A stretch of DNA of 64,000 bases from Pseudomonas capeferrum (GTDB taxonomy: Bacteria > Pseudomonadota > Gammaproteobacteria > Pseudomonadales > Pseudomonadaceae): NCBI RefSeq assembly GCF_013523055.1, contig NZ_JAAMQM010000026.1, positions 1 through 64,000 of the forward strand, read 5' to 3'. The notes beneath the pieces are model-generated. The model was not told the DNA's origin. It searched no databases and was given only the letters and a program-made list of their open reading frames with translations. Of this stretch, positions 27,567 to 35,455 are shown in pieces. The translations under genes were made by a program, and so were the position numbers. Each line of letters starts with the position of its first letter. Position 1 is the stretch's first letter.

Positions 27567-27947
27567 TCAACCGTGCTTGCGCAATGCCTCGACCAGTTGT
27601 GCCTTGGTCATCGTAGAACGGCCCTTGATATCCTTGCTGCGAGCTTCTTTCATGAGGCTTTCCTTGGTCTGTGTCTCCAATGATTCCCCTGACGTGCGTG
27701 AGTGCCCTTCACGCGTCTTGGCAGCACGCTTGCTGGAGTCGGAGCGCGCGGACTTCTTCTCGCTCGAAGAGGTTTTCTTGCCCGAGCCTCCGGATTTTTC
27801 GCCGCCGCCGGACTGCTTGTTGACAGTGGCCCAAGCACGGGACTCGGCTTCGTCCTTGGACACGCCCTTGTGCTCGTAGCTTTCCTCGATGTGCTCCGCT
27901 TTGCGTTTTTGCTCGTTGGTGTATTGGTCCTTGCTTCCACGTGGCAT
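27567..27947 (-). CDS. SAP/Rho-N-like small basic protein
   Basis: In this 126-residue protein the N-terminal part (about 1-45) reads as a KEHV/ChaB-like stress domain, with EHIEESYEHKG and EAESRAWATVNK. A Ser/Gly/Lys-rich linker follows. The C-terminal 40 residues contain LMKEARSKDIKGRSTMTKAQLVEALRKHG, a SAP or Rho N-terminal fold that binds nucleic acid. ATG 27947 has AGGAG at about 8 nt. Such proteins are often labelled plasmid stabilisation protein; a nucleoid or stress role is an inference. Confidence 0.75.
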   Translation of the reverse strand: MPRGSKDQYTNEQKRKAEHIEESYEHKGVSKDEAESRAWATVNKQSGGGEKSGGSGKKTSSSEKKSARSDSSKRAAKTREGHSRTSGESLETQTKESLMKEARSKDIKGRSTMTKAQLVEALRKHG

Positions 27948-28152
27948 GACATTGACTCCTGCTTGGCCTGTATTGACTGTTGAGAAGTCACACAAGATGG
28001 GAGTGCCGGAAAAGGGACGAACGGTTGCTCACATGCGGATTCATTCAAGGCAACCACTGGTCCCGATACAGGAACGCGCTGCCCCCGTGCAACGTGTGTG
28101 GTGATATCGAGACCCTGCCGCCGAGAGGGAGGTCACATCGGGATGGTCGCTC

Positions 28153-28305
28153 ATGAACGCACCGAAGACAGATCCGCAAGGCTTCACCCCTGAAGAAATC
28201 CGTTCGCTGCTGCGACAATATGCCGAGCCGCTGCCCGCCGCGAGGAAGCGGTGGGCTGAGTGCATAACTCGCGCATAGGTGACTGGGATGAGTCGAGCGC
28301 TTGGA
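28153..28305 (+). pseudogene. Remnant of an erythromycin-esterase-family gene
   Basis: ATG 28153 begins MNAPKTDPQGFTPEEIRSL and continues LRQYAEPLP, almost the same as the start of the intact gene at 47085. The sequence then jumps to a block matching the HNSHIGD region of that gene (28263 onward reads HNSRIGDWDESSAWT). About 745 nt are missing and the frame is lost, so the ORF ends at 28278. The 5' flank from about 28070, including GGTGATATCGAG, also matches the 5' flank of the intact gene. It is a deleted second copy. Confidence 0.85.
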
Positions 28306-29637
28306 CTATCCCTCTTTCTTCCCTGCCTCCAGAAACTGGATCGTCACCCCTGACAGTGCACGTGCGCCCACGACTAGCGCCTTTTCATCCACGAAGAACT
28401 GAGGATTATGGTTAGGCGCGGCGGTCGCCGGATCTTGACCATCCGGCGTTACTCCAAGGAAGAAATAGAGCCCAGGCACTTGTCGGGCGAAAAAGGAGAA
28501 GTCCTCGGAGGCCCCGATCAACGGGGTAGTAGCTACCTTGCCAGAGGCGGCTCGGGCAAGCACGGGCGCCATCTGCGTTGCAAGCCTTTCGTCGTTCATC
28601 GTGGTGCTGTAAGCCGGGACCACCGATACTTCGGCCTTTGCCCCCGCGCTTTCAGCGACCTTCTCTGCAGTGAGTTTCACGTCGCGCCCCACCTGCGCGC
28701 GCACCTTCTCGTCATAGGTACGAATGGTGCCGGCCATGTGTACCTGCTCCGGGACAATATTGGGGGCGCTGCCGCCCTGTATCATGCCAACGGTGACCAC
28801 CGCTGGTGATTGGGTCAGATTGGTCCGGCGGCTCACCACAGTCTGCAGGCCAGTGATCACTTGGGCTGCGGTCACTACCGGGTCGACGGTGTTCCAGGGC
28901 ATTCCGCCATGGCCCTGCTTGCCAGTGACGGTGATCTGCAGATCATCGCTGCTGGCAGTGGTCGCGCCGGTCCGCCAGCTGAGTTCCCCTGAGAGTCCGG
29001 GCATGACGTGCACAGCGAAGATCGCATCGGGCTCAAGTTCGTGGAACACTCCCTCTTGCAGCATCAGCTGCGCGCCCCAGAGTTTGTTCTGGCCGGGCAT
29101 GACCTGGCTCGAGCCCTCTTCCGAAGGCTGGAAGATGAACATTACCTTGCCAGGCAGTTCCTCGCGCATACCGGCCAGCACCTCGGCCGTGGCCATCAGC
29201 ATGGCGGTGTGAGCATCGTGGCCGCACGCATGCATGACATCTACCTCTTTGCCCTGATAGATGCTGCGGGCCTTGGAGGCGAACGACAGGTCCTCCGGTT
29301 CCTTGACTGGCAGGGCATCCATGTCGGCGCGCAAGGCCACAGTAGGTCCGGGCTTACCGCCTTCCAGAATGCCCACCACGCCAGTGCGGGCAATGCCGGT
29401 GTGGACCTTGAGGCCGAGCTTGCGCAGGTGATCTGCAACCAGGGTGGAAGTTCGTGTCTCCTGATCGCCAAGCTCTGGATGCTGGTGAATATCGCGGCGC
29501 CAGTCAATCAGCTTTCGCTCGATGGCGGTGGCGCGGCTAAATGCCTGCTTTTCGAGAGCGCTGGATTCTGCGAAAGCATTACCCAAAACCCCCATTACCA
29601 GGCCGGCTGCCACTGTCAAAGGTAGGAACGGTCGCAC
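28306..29637 (-). CDS. Exported M20-family amidohydrolase (aminoacylase/hippurate-hydrolase type)
   Basis: The 443-residue protein starts with a signal peptide (MRPFLPLTVAAGLVMGVLG, cleavage after AFA). The M20 metal-binding motif HACGHDAHTAMLM and ADMDALPV are present, with the catalytic Glu in QPSEEG. Members hydrolyse N-acyl amino acids or related amides with Zn or Co. Its stop lies at the edge of the decayed esterase remnant, and the mml-type genes follow upstream on the same strand after about 300 nt. A link to that pathway is not evident. Confidence 0.88.
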   Translation of the reverse strand: MRPFLPLTVAAGLVMGVLGNAFAESSALEKQAFSRATAIERKLIDWRRDIHQHPELGDQETRTSTLVADHLRKLGLKVHTGIARTGVVGILEGGKPGPTVALRADMDALPVKEPEDLSFASKARSIYQGKEVDVMHACGHDAHTAMLMATAEVLAGMREELPGKVMFIFQPSEEGSSQVMPGQNKLWGAQLMLQEGVFHELEPDAIFAVHVMPGLSGELSWRTGATTASSDDLQITVTGKQGHGGMPWNTVDPVVTAAQVITGLQTVVSRRTNLTQSPAVVTVGMIQGGSAPNIVPEQVHMAGTIRTYDEKVRAQVGRDVKLTAEKVAESAGAKAEVSVVPAYSTTMNDERLATQMAPVLARAASGKVATTPLIGASEDFSFFARQVPGLYFFLGVTPDGQDPATAAPNHNPQFFVDEKALVVGARALSGVTIQFLEAGKKEG

Positions 29638-29945
29638 TGTTTACACTCCTGGATAGGTGCAGCAGCCACTATCGGTCGCTGCCAGAACATCAGCCTAATC
29701 GATAGCATGCTAAGAGTGTCAACCATGCGGCCCATTAGTCTGAATCTTGAAGCCAGATCGCCTTCCTCCCAAAACTTCACTGCCGCCCAGCGTTTCTGTG
29801 AGTCGAGAGTCAGTGTAGAAGATCGCTCGGTCACGACAGACAAGAAACGAACTTGCCCGCGATCACGGGCAAGGTACATGCCATACACCGACGTAGTCCG
29901 ATCGAACCTCATCGTGGCCAGGCCACACTTCCAGGGACTGCGTTT
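29638..29945. other. Intergenic region without a recognised gene
   Basis: This is the 308-nt gap between the amidohydrolase start and the methylisomerase stop, both on the minus strand. It must carry the amidohydrolase promoter. I see no convincing hairpin or ORF with a ribosome site. Confidence 0.4.
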
Positions 29946-30269
29946 TTACACCAGTTCTTCGGTCACAAATGGTTTTAATTGCCCAATGAATGACTTGCCG
30001 TGCTCGAACCATGCCTTGCGCTGATCGGCTTGCAAGTAGACCTGATAGTTTGCCTCATCGAGGAACCAGCATTCACCGATCGCATGCACAGGGCCCACAT
30101 CAAGATAGGGGACATGGGTGTCGCTGGGGTTGCCTGACACCAGCCTCACTTCGTATTTGTGCAGGCCCGGCATCCCCTGGCTCATGTCGAAGTGGATAAT
30201 GCATTCGCGCTTGAAGACCTCGTCGCTCATGGATTCGGGTTTCACCAACAGATACACGATTCTGATCAT
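29946..30269 (-). CDS. mmlI: 4-Methylmuconolactone methylisomerase
   Basis: The 107-residue ferredoxin-like (EthD-like) protein has a sequence that fits my memory of the structurally studied methylisomerases of P. reinekei MT1 and Cupriavidus necator JMP134: it starts MIRIVYLLVKPESMSD and has MPGLHKYEVRLV, DTHVPYLDVG, AIGECWF and KAWFEHGKSFIGQLKPF. Candidate active-site residues His26, Tyr39, His52 and Cys67 are all present. The enzyme turns 4-methylmuconolactone into 3-methylmuconolactone, opening a dead end of methylcatechol ortho-cleavage. Its start overlaps the transporter stop by 4 nt (ATGA), so the two are translationally coupled. Confidence 0.87.
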   Translation of the reverse strand: MIRIVYLLVKPESMSDEVFKRECIIHFDMSQGMPGLHKYEVRLVSGNPSDTHVPYLDVGPVHAIGECWFLDEANYQVYLQADQRKAWFEHGKSFIGQLKPFVTEELV

Positions 30270-31555
30270 TTGAATTTCTCGACTACGTTGTTTGAAAAGG
30301 GCTGCAACAGTGGCTCATCGACTCCTTCATCAATGGCGTCCAGGCGGATGCCTTTAGTCTCGGGCAACAACATCAAGGCAAACACCGCCAGCGCATAGGC
30401 CACCAGACAGAAGCCGCCTACTGTCTGCGAGAGGCCAAACTTGGCGGCCAGCAGACCGACGCCGGTCACGGCGAGGGCGCCAATGGATTTACCCACGTTG
30501 TAAGAGAAGCCCATGCAGGTCGTTCGGACCTGGGTAGGAAACTGCTCGCTCAAGAACGGTCCCAGTGCTGCGAACATGCCGATCGCCAGCGCTCCGACCA
30601 AGAAGCCCATCACGTGTGCCACCACGGCATTCAAGGGTACGAACATGTAGGCGACGGTCACGATCCACGAGCCCAGTGACAGCATGATCAAGGAAGGTCG
30701 ACGCCCCAGCCGGTCCGACAGATAGGCGGTGGTGGCAAATCCGCAGAGGCTGCCCAAGGCCATGATCAGGATCGTTACAATCAGTGACCCCTTCTCGATG
30801 CCGCGCTCAGCCATCATGGCAGGGGTCCACACCAGGATGACGTAGCAGCCCGCTTGCAAGCCGATCACCAGCAGGCTGGACAACATGCTGACCCGAATAT
30901 ACTTTTTCGAGAAAACCGTCCAGACCGTGGCCTTCTCGGCTTTCGATTGGCGTGCCTGTTCGAAGGCCTGCGAATCCTTGACGTTGCGACGAATGAAAAT
31001 GACCACCAGCGCCGGAAGCACGCCGACCCAGAAGGCGACTCGCCAAGCGTATTCCGCTGGGACGTAAGCCAGGATCGCTGTCACGATCAGCACCGCACCG
31101 GACCAACCCAAGGCAAAGCCTGACTGAACAAAGCCTAGCGCACGACCGCGGTTTTTCGGGTTGATGACCTCGGCCATCAAGGCCACACCGACCGCCCACT
31201 CACCGCCAAAACCAAGCCCCTGAAGCGTGCGTGCCACCAGCAACTGCTCGAAGTTCTGGGCGAAACCAGCAACGATCCCGAAAAAGGTAAACCAGCAGAC
31301 GGTAAAGATCAGGATTCGCACGCGCCCATAACGGTCGCTTAAAATGCCCGCAAACCAGCCTCCTAGCGCAGCGGAGAGAAGCGCTGATGTGCCCACGATC
31401 CCTGCCTCGCCCTTGGTCAGGCCCCAGATGGCCATGAGAGTCGGAAGCAGGAAACTGAACATTTGCATGTCGTAGGAATCCAGGGCCCATCCTGCATAGC
31501 AGGCCCAGAAGGTTTTTTTCTCACGGGCGGTGCCGCTCTTGTACCAGGAGAACAT
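30266..31555 (-). CDS. mmlH: MFS transporter, probable methylmuconolactone importer
   Basis: The 429-residue major-facilitator protein has 12 predicted membrane segments. It carries the aromatic-acid/sialate subfamily marks GWALDSYDMQMFSF in TM1, DRYGRVR in loop 2-3, GEWAVG near TM5 and DRLGRRPSL in the second half. In known mml clusters the equivalent gene imports 4-methylmuconolactone. AAGGA lies 7 nt before ATG 31555. The 4-nt overlap with the methylisomerase gene is the main reason to assign this substrate. A TetR gene lies about 100 nt upstream on the same strand. Confidence 0.8.
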   Translation of the reverse strand: MFSWYKSGTAREKKTFWACYAGWALDSYDMQMFSFLLPTLMAIWGLTKGEAGIVGTSALLSAALGGWFAGILSDRYGRVRILIFTVCWFTFFGIVAGFAQNFEQLLVARTLQGLGFGGEWAVGVALMAEVINPKNRGRALGFVQSGFALGWSGAVLIVTAILAYVPAEYAWRVAFWVGVLPALVVIFIRRNVKDSQAFEQARQSKAEKATVWTVFSKKYIRVSMLSSLLVIGLQAGCYVILVWTPAMMAERGIEKGSLIVTILIMALGSLCGFATTAYLSDRLGRRPSLIMLSLGSWIVTVAYMFVPLNAVVAHVMGFLVGALAIGMFAALGPFLSEQFPTQVRTTCMGFSYNVGKSIGALAVTGVGLLAAKFGLSQTVGGFCLVAYALAVFALMLLPETKGIRLDAIDEGVDEPLLQPFSNNVVEKFK

Positions 31556-31656
31556 AGGAGCATCCTTATTGTTATGGGTACCTCACTGCGGGAGAGCATC
31601 ACTCAGTTTCGGTTACGCGCCTATTTGACTTATTGGAAGCCTGCCTTTTGCTTTTC

Positions 31657-32268
31657 CTAATCAGTCAGGCCCAGCCCTGTCAGACCCTGTTGCGGGGCCG
31701 CTTGATCCAGCATCACCTTGATCACGCCATGCACAAGCTCTACCCGTTGTTCAGTCCTCGCCGCCACGCGGGGCAGCCACGCTTGCGCCTGATTCAGCAG
31801 CGTTACGACAGCTTTCGCGCAGCCAAGGTCCGCTCCCCAATCGCCAAGCGCCGCAGCGACCGTTTCCTCGTACCTCAACCGCTGGGCTGCGGCCTGGCCC
31901 AGCCAGGGCTCGCTCAGGGTGGGCCATTCGCGCTCCATGATCAGGAAATGGCAGGGCATGTAGCGCTGCAGTTCCAGGTGCATTTCGATGATGGCGCGCA
32001 GTCGAGCGGGCGCAGCCACCCGCTGCTGGATCTGTTCGGCTTTGAACCGCAATAGCTCCAGCAACTCCTCGAAGAACTCGTAGAGCAACGCCTCCTTGCT
32101 CTCGATGTGGTTATAGATCGAGCCACAAGTAACGCCCAAGGCCGAAGCCAACTCGCGCATTCCCACATTGCCATAGCCCTTGTCGGCAAACAGTGACAGC
32201 GCCTGACTGCGTGTATCCGAAAACCGGTCGATAGCCGCCTGCCTCCCTTGAAACTGTTGCGCGAGCAT
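31657..32268 (-). CDS. TetR-family transcriptional regulator
   Basis: In this 203-residue protein the N-terminal helix-turn-helix spans about residues 20-65 (ALSLFADKGYGNVGMRELASALG, then SIYNHIESKEALLYEFF), followed by an all-helical ligand domain. It sits between the mmlIH pair and the divergent hydratase operon, with a 168-nt intergenic region on that side, and is a good candidate to control one or both. The ligand could be a pathway CoA ester, as for many acyl-CoA-sensing TetR proteins. Confidence 0.88.
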   Translation of the reverse strand: MLAQQFQGRQAAIDRFSDTRSQALSLFADKGYGNVGMRELASALGVTCGSIYNHIESKEALLYEFFEELLELLRFKAEQIQQRVAAPARLRAIIEMHLELQRYMPCHFLIMEREWPTLSEPWLGQAAAQRLRYEETVAAALGDWGADLGCAKAVVTLLNQAQAWLPRVAARTEQRVELVHGVIKVMLDQAAPQQGLTGLGLTD

Positions 32269-32436
32269 GGCTGGACACCGCTACGAGGGCAATTTCGAAA
32301 ATTGAAAGGCGGCGTTAGACCGCGCACCTCGGCGCATCTTAGGCAAAGCTTCATGCCGACTTCTGTAAAAGCAAATTCCCCCTCGACTTCGTCCCGCTCA
32401 TGATGCTGGCATCAACCGTGACCTGGGTGCAGAAGC

Positions 32437-33264
32437 ATGAAGGATTTTGAGTCGGCCGACTGGCTGGGACGAACGCAGGAGCGTCATGATCAGTTCAGTG
32501 TCTCACTGGTGCGCCGCATTGCCGCGACCTTTGAAGAGCCCGTCCCCGCTGAGGGCGAGGAACTGCCATGGTTGTGGCACTGGTGCTTCTTCGATGATGG
32601 CGCGCAGCAAAGCGGGCTCGGTCCTGATGGTCATCCGGCATTGGGTACGTTCATGCCACCTGCCTTCGGCCGCAATCGGATGTGGGCCGGCAGTCGCGTG
32701 AGCTTTATCCATCCGTTGCACGTCGGAGCTCGTGCCCGCCGTCTTACCACCATCGAGCACATCGAAGAGAAACACGGTCGCAGCGGAACCCTGCTGTTCG
32801 TCACCCTGGCACACGAGGTGTGGGAGGACGATAGGTTATGCCTGCGCGAAGAACAGGACATCGTCTACCGTGAGCCAGTCCCGCCAAAAATGGCCGCTGG
32901 CGATCCGGTGATCGAAACGCAGTGGAGCGAAAGCATCGTGCCTGATGCGGTGCTGCTGTTCCGCTATTCGGCACTCACCTTCAATGCCCACCGCATTCAT
33001 TACGACTGGCCCTATGTGACCGACACAGAGGGTTATCCCGGACTGGTGGTTCACGGCCCCCTCACGGCCACCCTGAACCTCGCTGCCTTCACCCGCGCCC
33101 ACCCCTTGGCGCGATTGAAGCACTTCAGCTTTCGCGGCGTTCGCCCTTTGATTGCCCCGGCGCCCATCCATTTTGGTGGGCGACACCTCGAGCATGGGGT
33201 GGCAGAGCTTTGGGCGAGTGACGCCAACGGCATCAGCCAATACGCAACGATCGATTTCGACTGA
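32437..33264 (+). CDS. ich: Itaconyl-CoA / mesaconyl-C4-CoA hydratase (MaoC-like)
   Basis: The 275-residue protein has two hot-dog halves. The N-terminal one is a FAS1-type dehydratase domain with LPWLWHWCFF. The C-terminal MaoC-like one has FRYSALTFNAHRIHYDWPY, holding the catalytic Asn/His region, and PGLVVHGPLTATL. This layout matches itaconyl-CoA hydratase of the Pseudomonas itaconate operon and mesaconyl-C4-CoA hydratase of the 3-hydroxypropionate cycle. It would give citramalyl-CoA. It is followed by an acyl-CoA dehydrogenase and a CitE-like lyase gene, the next expected partners. Confidence 0.8.
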   Translation: MKDFESADWLGRTQERHDQFSVSLVRRIAATFEEPVPAEGEELPWLWHWCFFDDGAQQSGLGPDGHPALGTFMPPAFGRNRMWAGSRVSFIHPLHVGARARRLTTIEHIEEKHGRSGTLLFVTLAHEVWEDDRLCLREEQDIVYREPVPPKMAAGDPVIETQWSESIVPDAVLLFRYSALTFNAHRIHYDWPYVTDTEGYPGLVVHGPLTATLNLAAFTRAHPLARLKHFSFRGVRPLIAPAPIHFGGRHLEHGVAELWASDANGISQYATIDFD

Positions 33265-33292
33265 CAGGCTATTGATTAGGCCCCAAGGATCC

Positions 33293-34459
33293 ATGATGAA
33301 TCACGACAACAATGAAGAACTCAACGCTATCCGCGAAGGCGTGCGCGCCCTGTGCGATGATTTCCCTGCCGAATACTGGCGCAAGATCGACGAGGAAAAA
33401 GGTTTTCCCGAAGCCTTCGTCAAGGCCATGACCGATGCCGGCTGGCTCTCGGCGATGATCCCTGAGGAGTACGGTGGCTCGGGCCTGGGCCTGGCCGAGG
33501 CCTCGGTCATCCTCGAGGAAGTCAACCGTTGCGGCGGCAACTCCGGGACCATCCACGGGCAGATGTACAACATGTTTACCCTGCTGCGTAACGGCAGCGA
33601 CGAACAGAAAGCTTACTACCTGCCCAAGCTGGCCAGTGGCGAGCTGCGCTTGCAGTCGATGGGCGTGACCGAGCCCACCACCGGTACCGACACCACCAAG
33701 ATCAAGACCACCGCCGTGCGCCAGGGCGACAAGTATGTGATCAATGGCCAGAAAGTCTGGATTTCGCGCATCCAGCACTCGGACCTGATGATCCTGCTGG
33801 CCCGCACCACTCCGCTGGCGGAAGTGAAAAAGAAATCCGAAGGCATGTCGATCTTCCTGGTCGATCTGCGCGAAGCCATCGGCAACGGCCTGACCGTGCA
33901 GCCGATCGCCAACATGGTCAACCACGAGACCAACGAGCTGTTCTTCGACAACCTGGAAATCCCCGCCAGCAGCCTGATCGGTGAAGAAGGCAAGGGCTTC
34001 CGCTATATCCTCGACGGCCTCAATGCCGAGCGCACCCTGATCGCCGCCGAATGCATCGGCGATGGCCGCTGGTTCATCGAGAAGTCCAGCCAGTATGCCC
34101 GCGACCGCGTCGTGTTCGGCCGGCCGATCGGACAGAACCAAGGCGTGCAGTTCCCGATTGCCGAGGCGCATATCGAGATCGAAGCGGCTGATCTGATGCG
34201 CTGGCGCGCCTGTGAAGAATACGACAGCGGCAAGAATGCCGGCGCTGCAGCCAACATGGCCAAGTACCTGGCGGCCAAGGCCAGTTGGGAAGCGGCCAAC
34301 GCGTGCCTGCAGACCCATGGCGGCTTCGGTTTCGCCAACGAATACGACGTCGAGCGCAAGTTCCGCGAGACGCGCCTGTACCAGGTGGCTCCGATTTCGA
34401 CCAACCTGATCCTGTCGTATGTGGCCGAGCATCTGCTTGAGCTGCCGCGCAGCTTTTGA
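33293..34459 (+). CDS. Acyl-CoA dehydrogenase, probable methylsuccinyl-CoA dehydrogenase
   Basis: This is a 388-residue flavoprotein of the short/medium-chain type. MGVTEPTTGTDTTKIKT is the flavin loop, NGQKVWISRIQHSD follows, and the C-terminal block has THGGFGFANEYDVERKFRETR. AAGGA precedes two consecutive ATG codons; 33296 has the better spacing. In Pseudomonas itaconate operons a similar enzyme lies beside the hydratase and lyase. Here methylsuccinyl-CoA from the thiolase step is the natural candidate substrate, giving itaconyl- or mesaconyl-CoA. Substrate assignment rests on context. Confidence 0.78.
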   Translation: MMNHDNNEELNAIREGVRALCDDFPAEYWRKIDEEKGFPEAFVKAMTDAGWLSAMIPEEYGGSGLGLAEASVILEEVNRCGGNSGTIHGQMYNMFTLLRNGSDEQKAYYLPKLASGELRLQSMGVTEPTTGTDTTKIKTTAVRQGDKYVINGQKVWISRIQHSDLMILLARTTPLAEVKKKSEGMSIFLVDLREAIGNGLTVQPIANMVNHETNELFFDNLEIPASSLIGEEGKGFRYILDGLNAERTLIAAECIGDGRWFIEKSSQYARDRVVFGRPIGQNQGVQFPIAEAHIEIEAADLMRWRACEEYDSGKNAGAAANMAKYLAAKASWEAANACLQTHGGFGFANEYDVERKFRETRLYQVAPISTNLILSYVAEHLLELPRSF

Positions 34460-34470
34460 AGGGAGGGGTC

Positions 34471-35292
34471 ATGAGTAACGTTCTGATGAGAACGGCGCTG
34501 TTCGTTCCGGGCAATCGCCCGGAACGCTTTGCCAAGGCCTTGGCATGTGGCGCTGATGCGGTGATCGTCGATTTCGAAGATGCCGTGCAAGAGACGGATA
34601 AAGCCGCGGCGCGTGAGCACCTGGGGCAGTTTCTCGACGCCAATCCAGACGCCCGTGTCTGGGTGCGCGTCAACACCGTGCACCATCAGCAGCATGCGGC
34701 GGAGCTGGCATTTTGCGCCCGGGTACCGGGTGTGATCGGTGTCATGCTTCCCAAGGCCGAATGCCAGGCCGACGTCGCCAGGGCGGCGCAGGGCGGCAAG
34801 GCGGTCATCCCTATCATCGAGAGCGCCGAAGGGCTGCTTGGACTGGCCGACATTGCCCAGACCAAAGGCGTTCAGCGACTGACGTACGGGGGGCTGGATC
34901 TCAGTCTCGACCTGGGCCTCGTTGCCGGTCATAGCGATGCCGAACGCATGCTCGACCAAGTGCGATTCGCCCTGCTGCTGCACAGTCGCCTGGCCCGGTT
35001 GGCGCCGCCACTTGAAACCGTTTTCGCCCGGTTTGACGACGCATCAGGGCTCGAGCGGTTCATGGGCGCGGCACAAGGGATGGGGTTCGGCGGCATGCTA
35101 TGCATTCACCCTACCCAGGTCGCCATCGCGCACCGTACCCTGCGACCCAGTGAGTCCCAGTTGGACTGGGCTCAGCGCGTACTGGAGCGGGCTGGTGATG
35201 GCGCTGGCGCCTTCCAGCTCGATGGCCAGATGGTTGATGCGCCGGTCATTCAGCGTGCCCGGAATGTGCTGAAGGCTGCCCGCGATTCTTGA
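34471..35292 (+). CDS. ccl: Citramalyl-CoA lyase (CitE-like)
   Basis: The 273-residue TIM-barrel lyase has LFVPGNRPERFAKAL, VDFEDAV with the metal-binding Glu/Asp, WVRVNT, MLPKAE, IIESAEGLLGL and CIHPTQV, all typical of the CitE/malyl-CoA lyase family. It would split citramalyl-CoA into acetyl-CoA and pyruvate. ATG 34471 has GGAGGGG directly upstream, so the earlier TTG is rejected. It is the third gene of a hydratase-dehydrogenase-lyase operon and closes the C5-dicarboxylate branch. Confidence 0.85.
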   Translation: MSNVLMRTALFVPGNRPERFAKALACGADAVIVDFEDAVQETDKAAAREHLGQFLDANPDARVWVRVNTVHHQQHAAELAFCARVPGVIGVMLPKAECQADVARAAQGGKAVIPIIESAEGLLGLADIAQTKGVQRLTYGGLDLSLDLGLVAGHSDAERMLDQVRFALLLHSRLARLAPPLETVFARFDDASGLERFMGAAQGMGFGGMLCIHPTQVAIAHRTLRPSESQLDWAQRVLERAGDGAGAFQLDGQMVDAPVIQRARNVLKAARDS

Positions 35293-35302
35293 GCACAGGG
35301 GC

Positions 35303-35416
35303 ATGCCTTGGGTTTTGCGCCGTTCTTGAGATCGAGCGGGGCATCGGGGTACATGCCTTGAAGCGTGTGGCGCCCTTTTAGATCGAGCGCCCCGCGGGCG
35401 GCGCTCGATCTAAAGG
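35303..35416 (+). repeat. Tandem imperfect repeat ending in a strong hairpin
   Basis: Two copies of a roughly 50-bp unit start with CATGCCTTG (35303 and 35353) and contain GATCGAGCG (35331 and 35381). The second ends in a perfect 15-bp stem, TTTAGATCGAGCGCC (35377-35391) and GGCGCTCGATCTAAA (35400-35414). This resembles a Pseudomonas REP element and lies between the convergent lyase and porin genes, where it can end both transcripts. Confidence 0.75.
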
Positions 35417-35455
35417 ACGCCATACGGCCCAAGCCCTACACCTGCTTCCACAGCG

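Noticed and set aside
35303..35416. CRISPR array
   Set aside because: Only two imperfect units with no constant repeat and no variable spacers; better explained as a REP-type palindrome.
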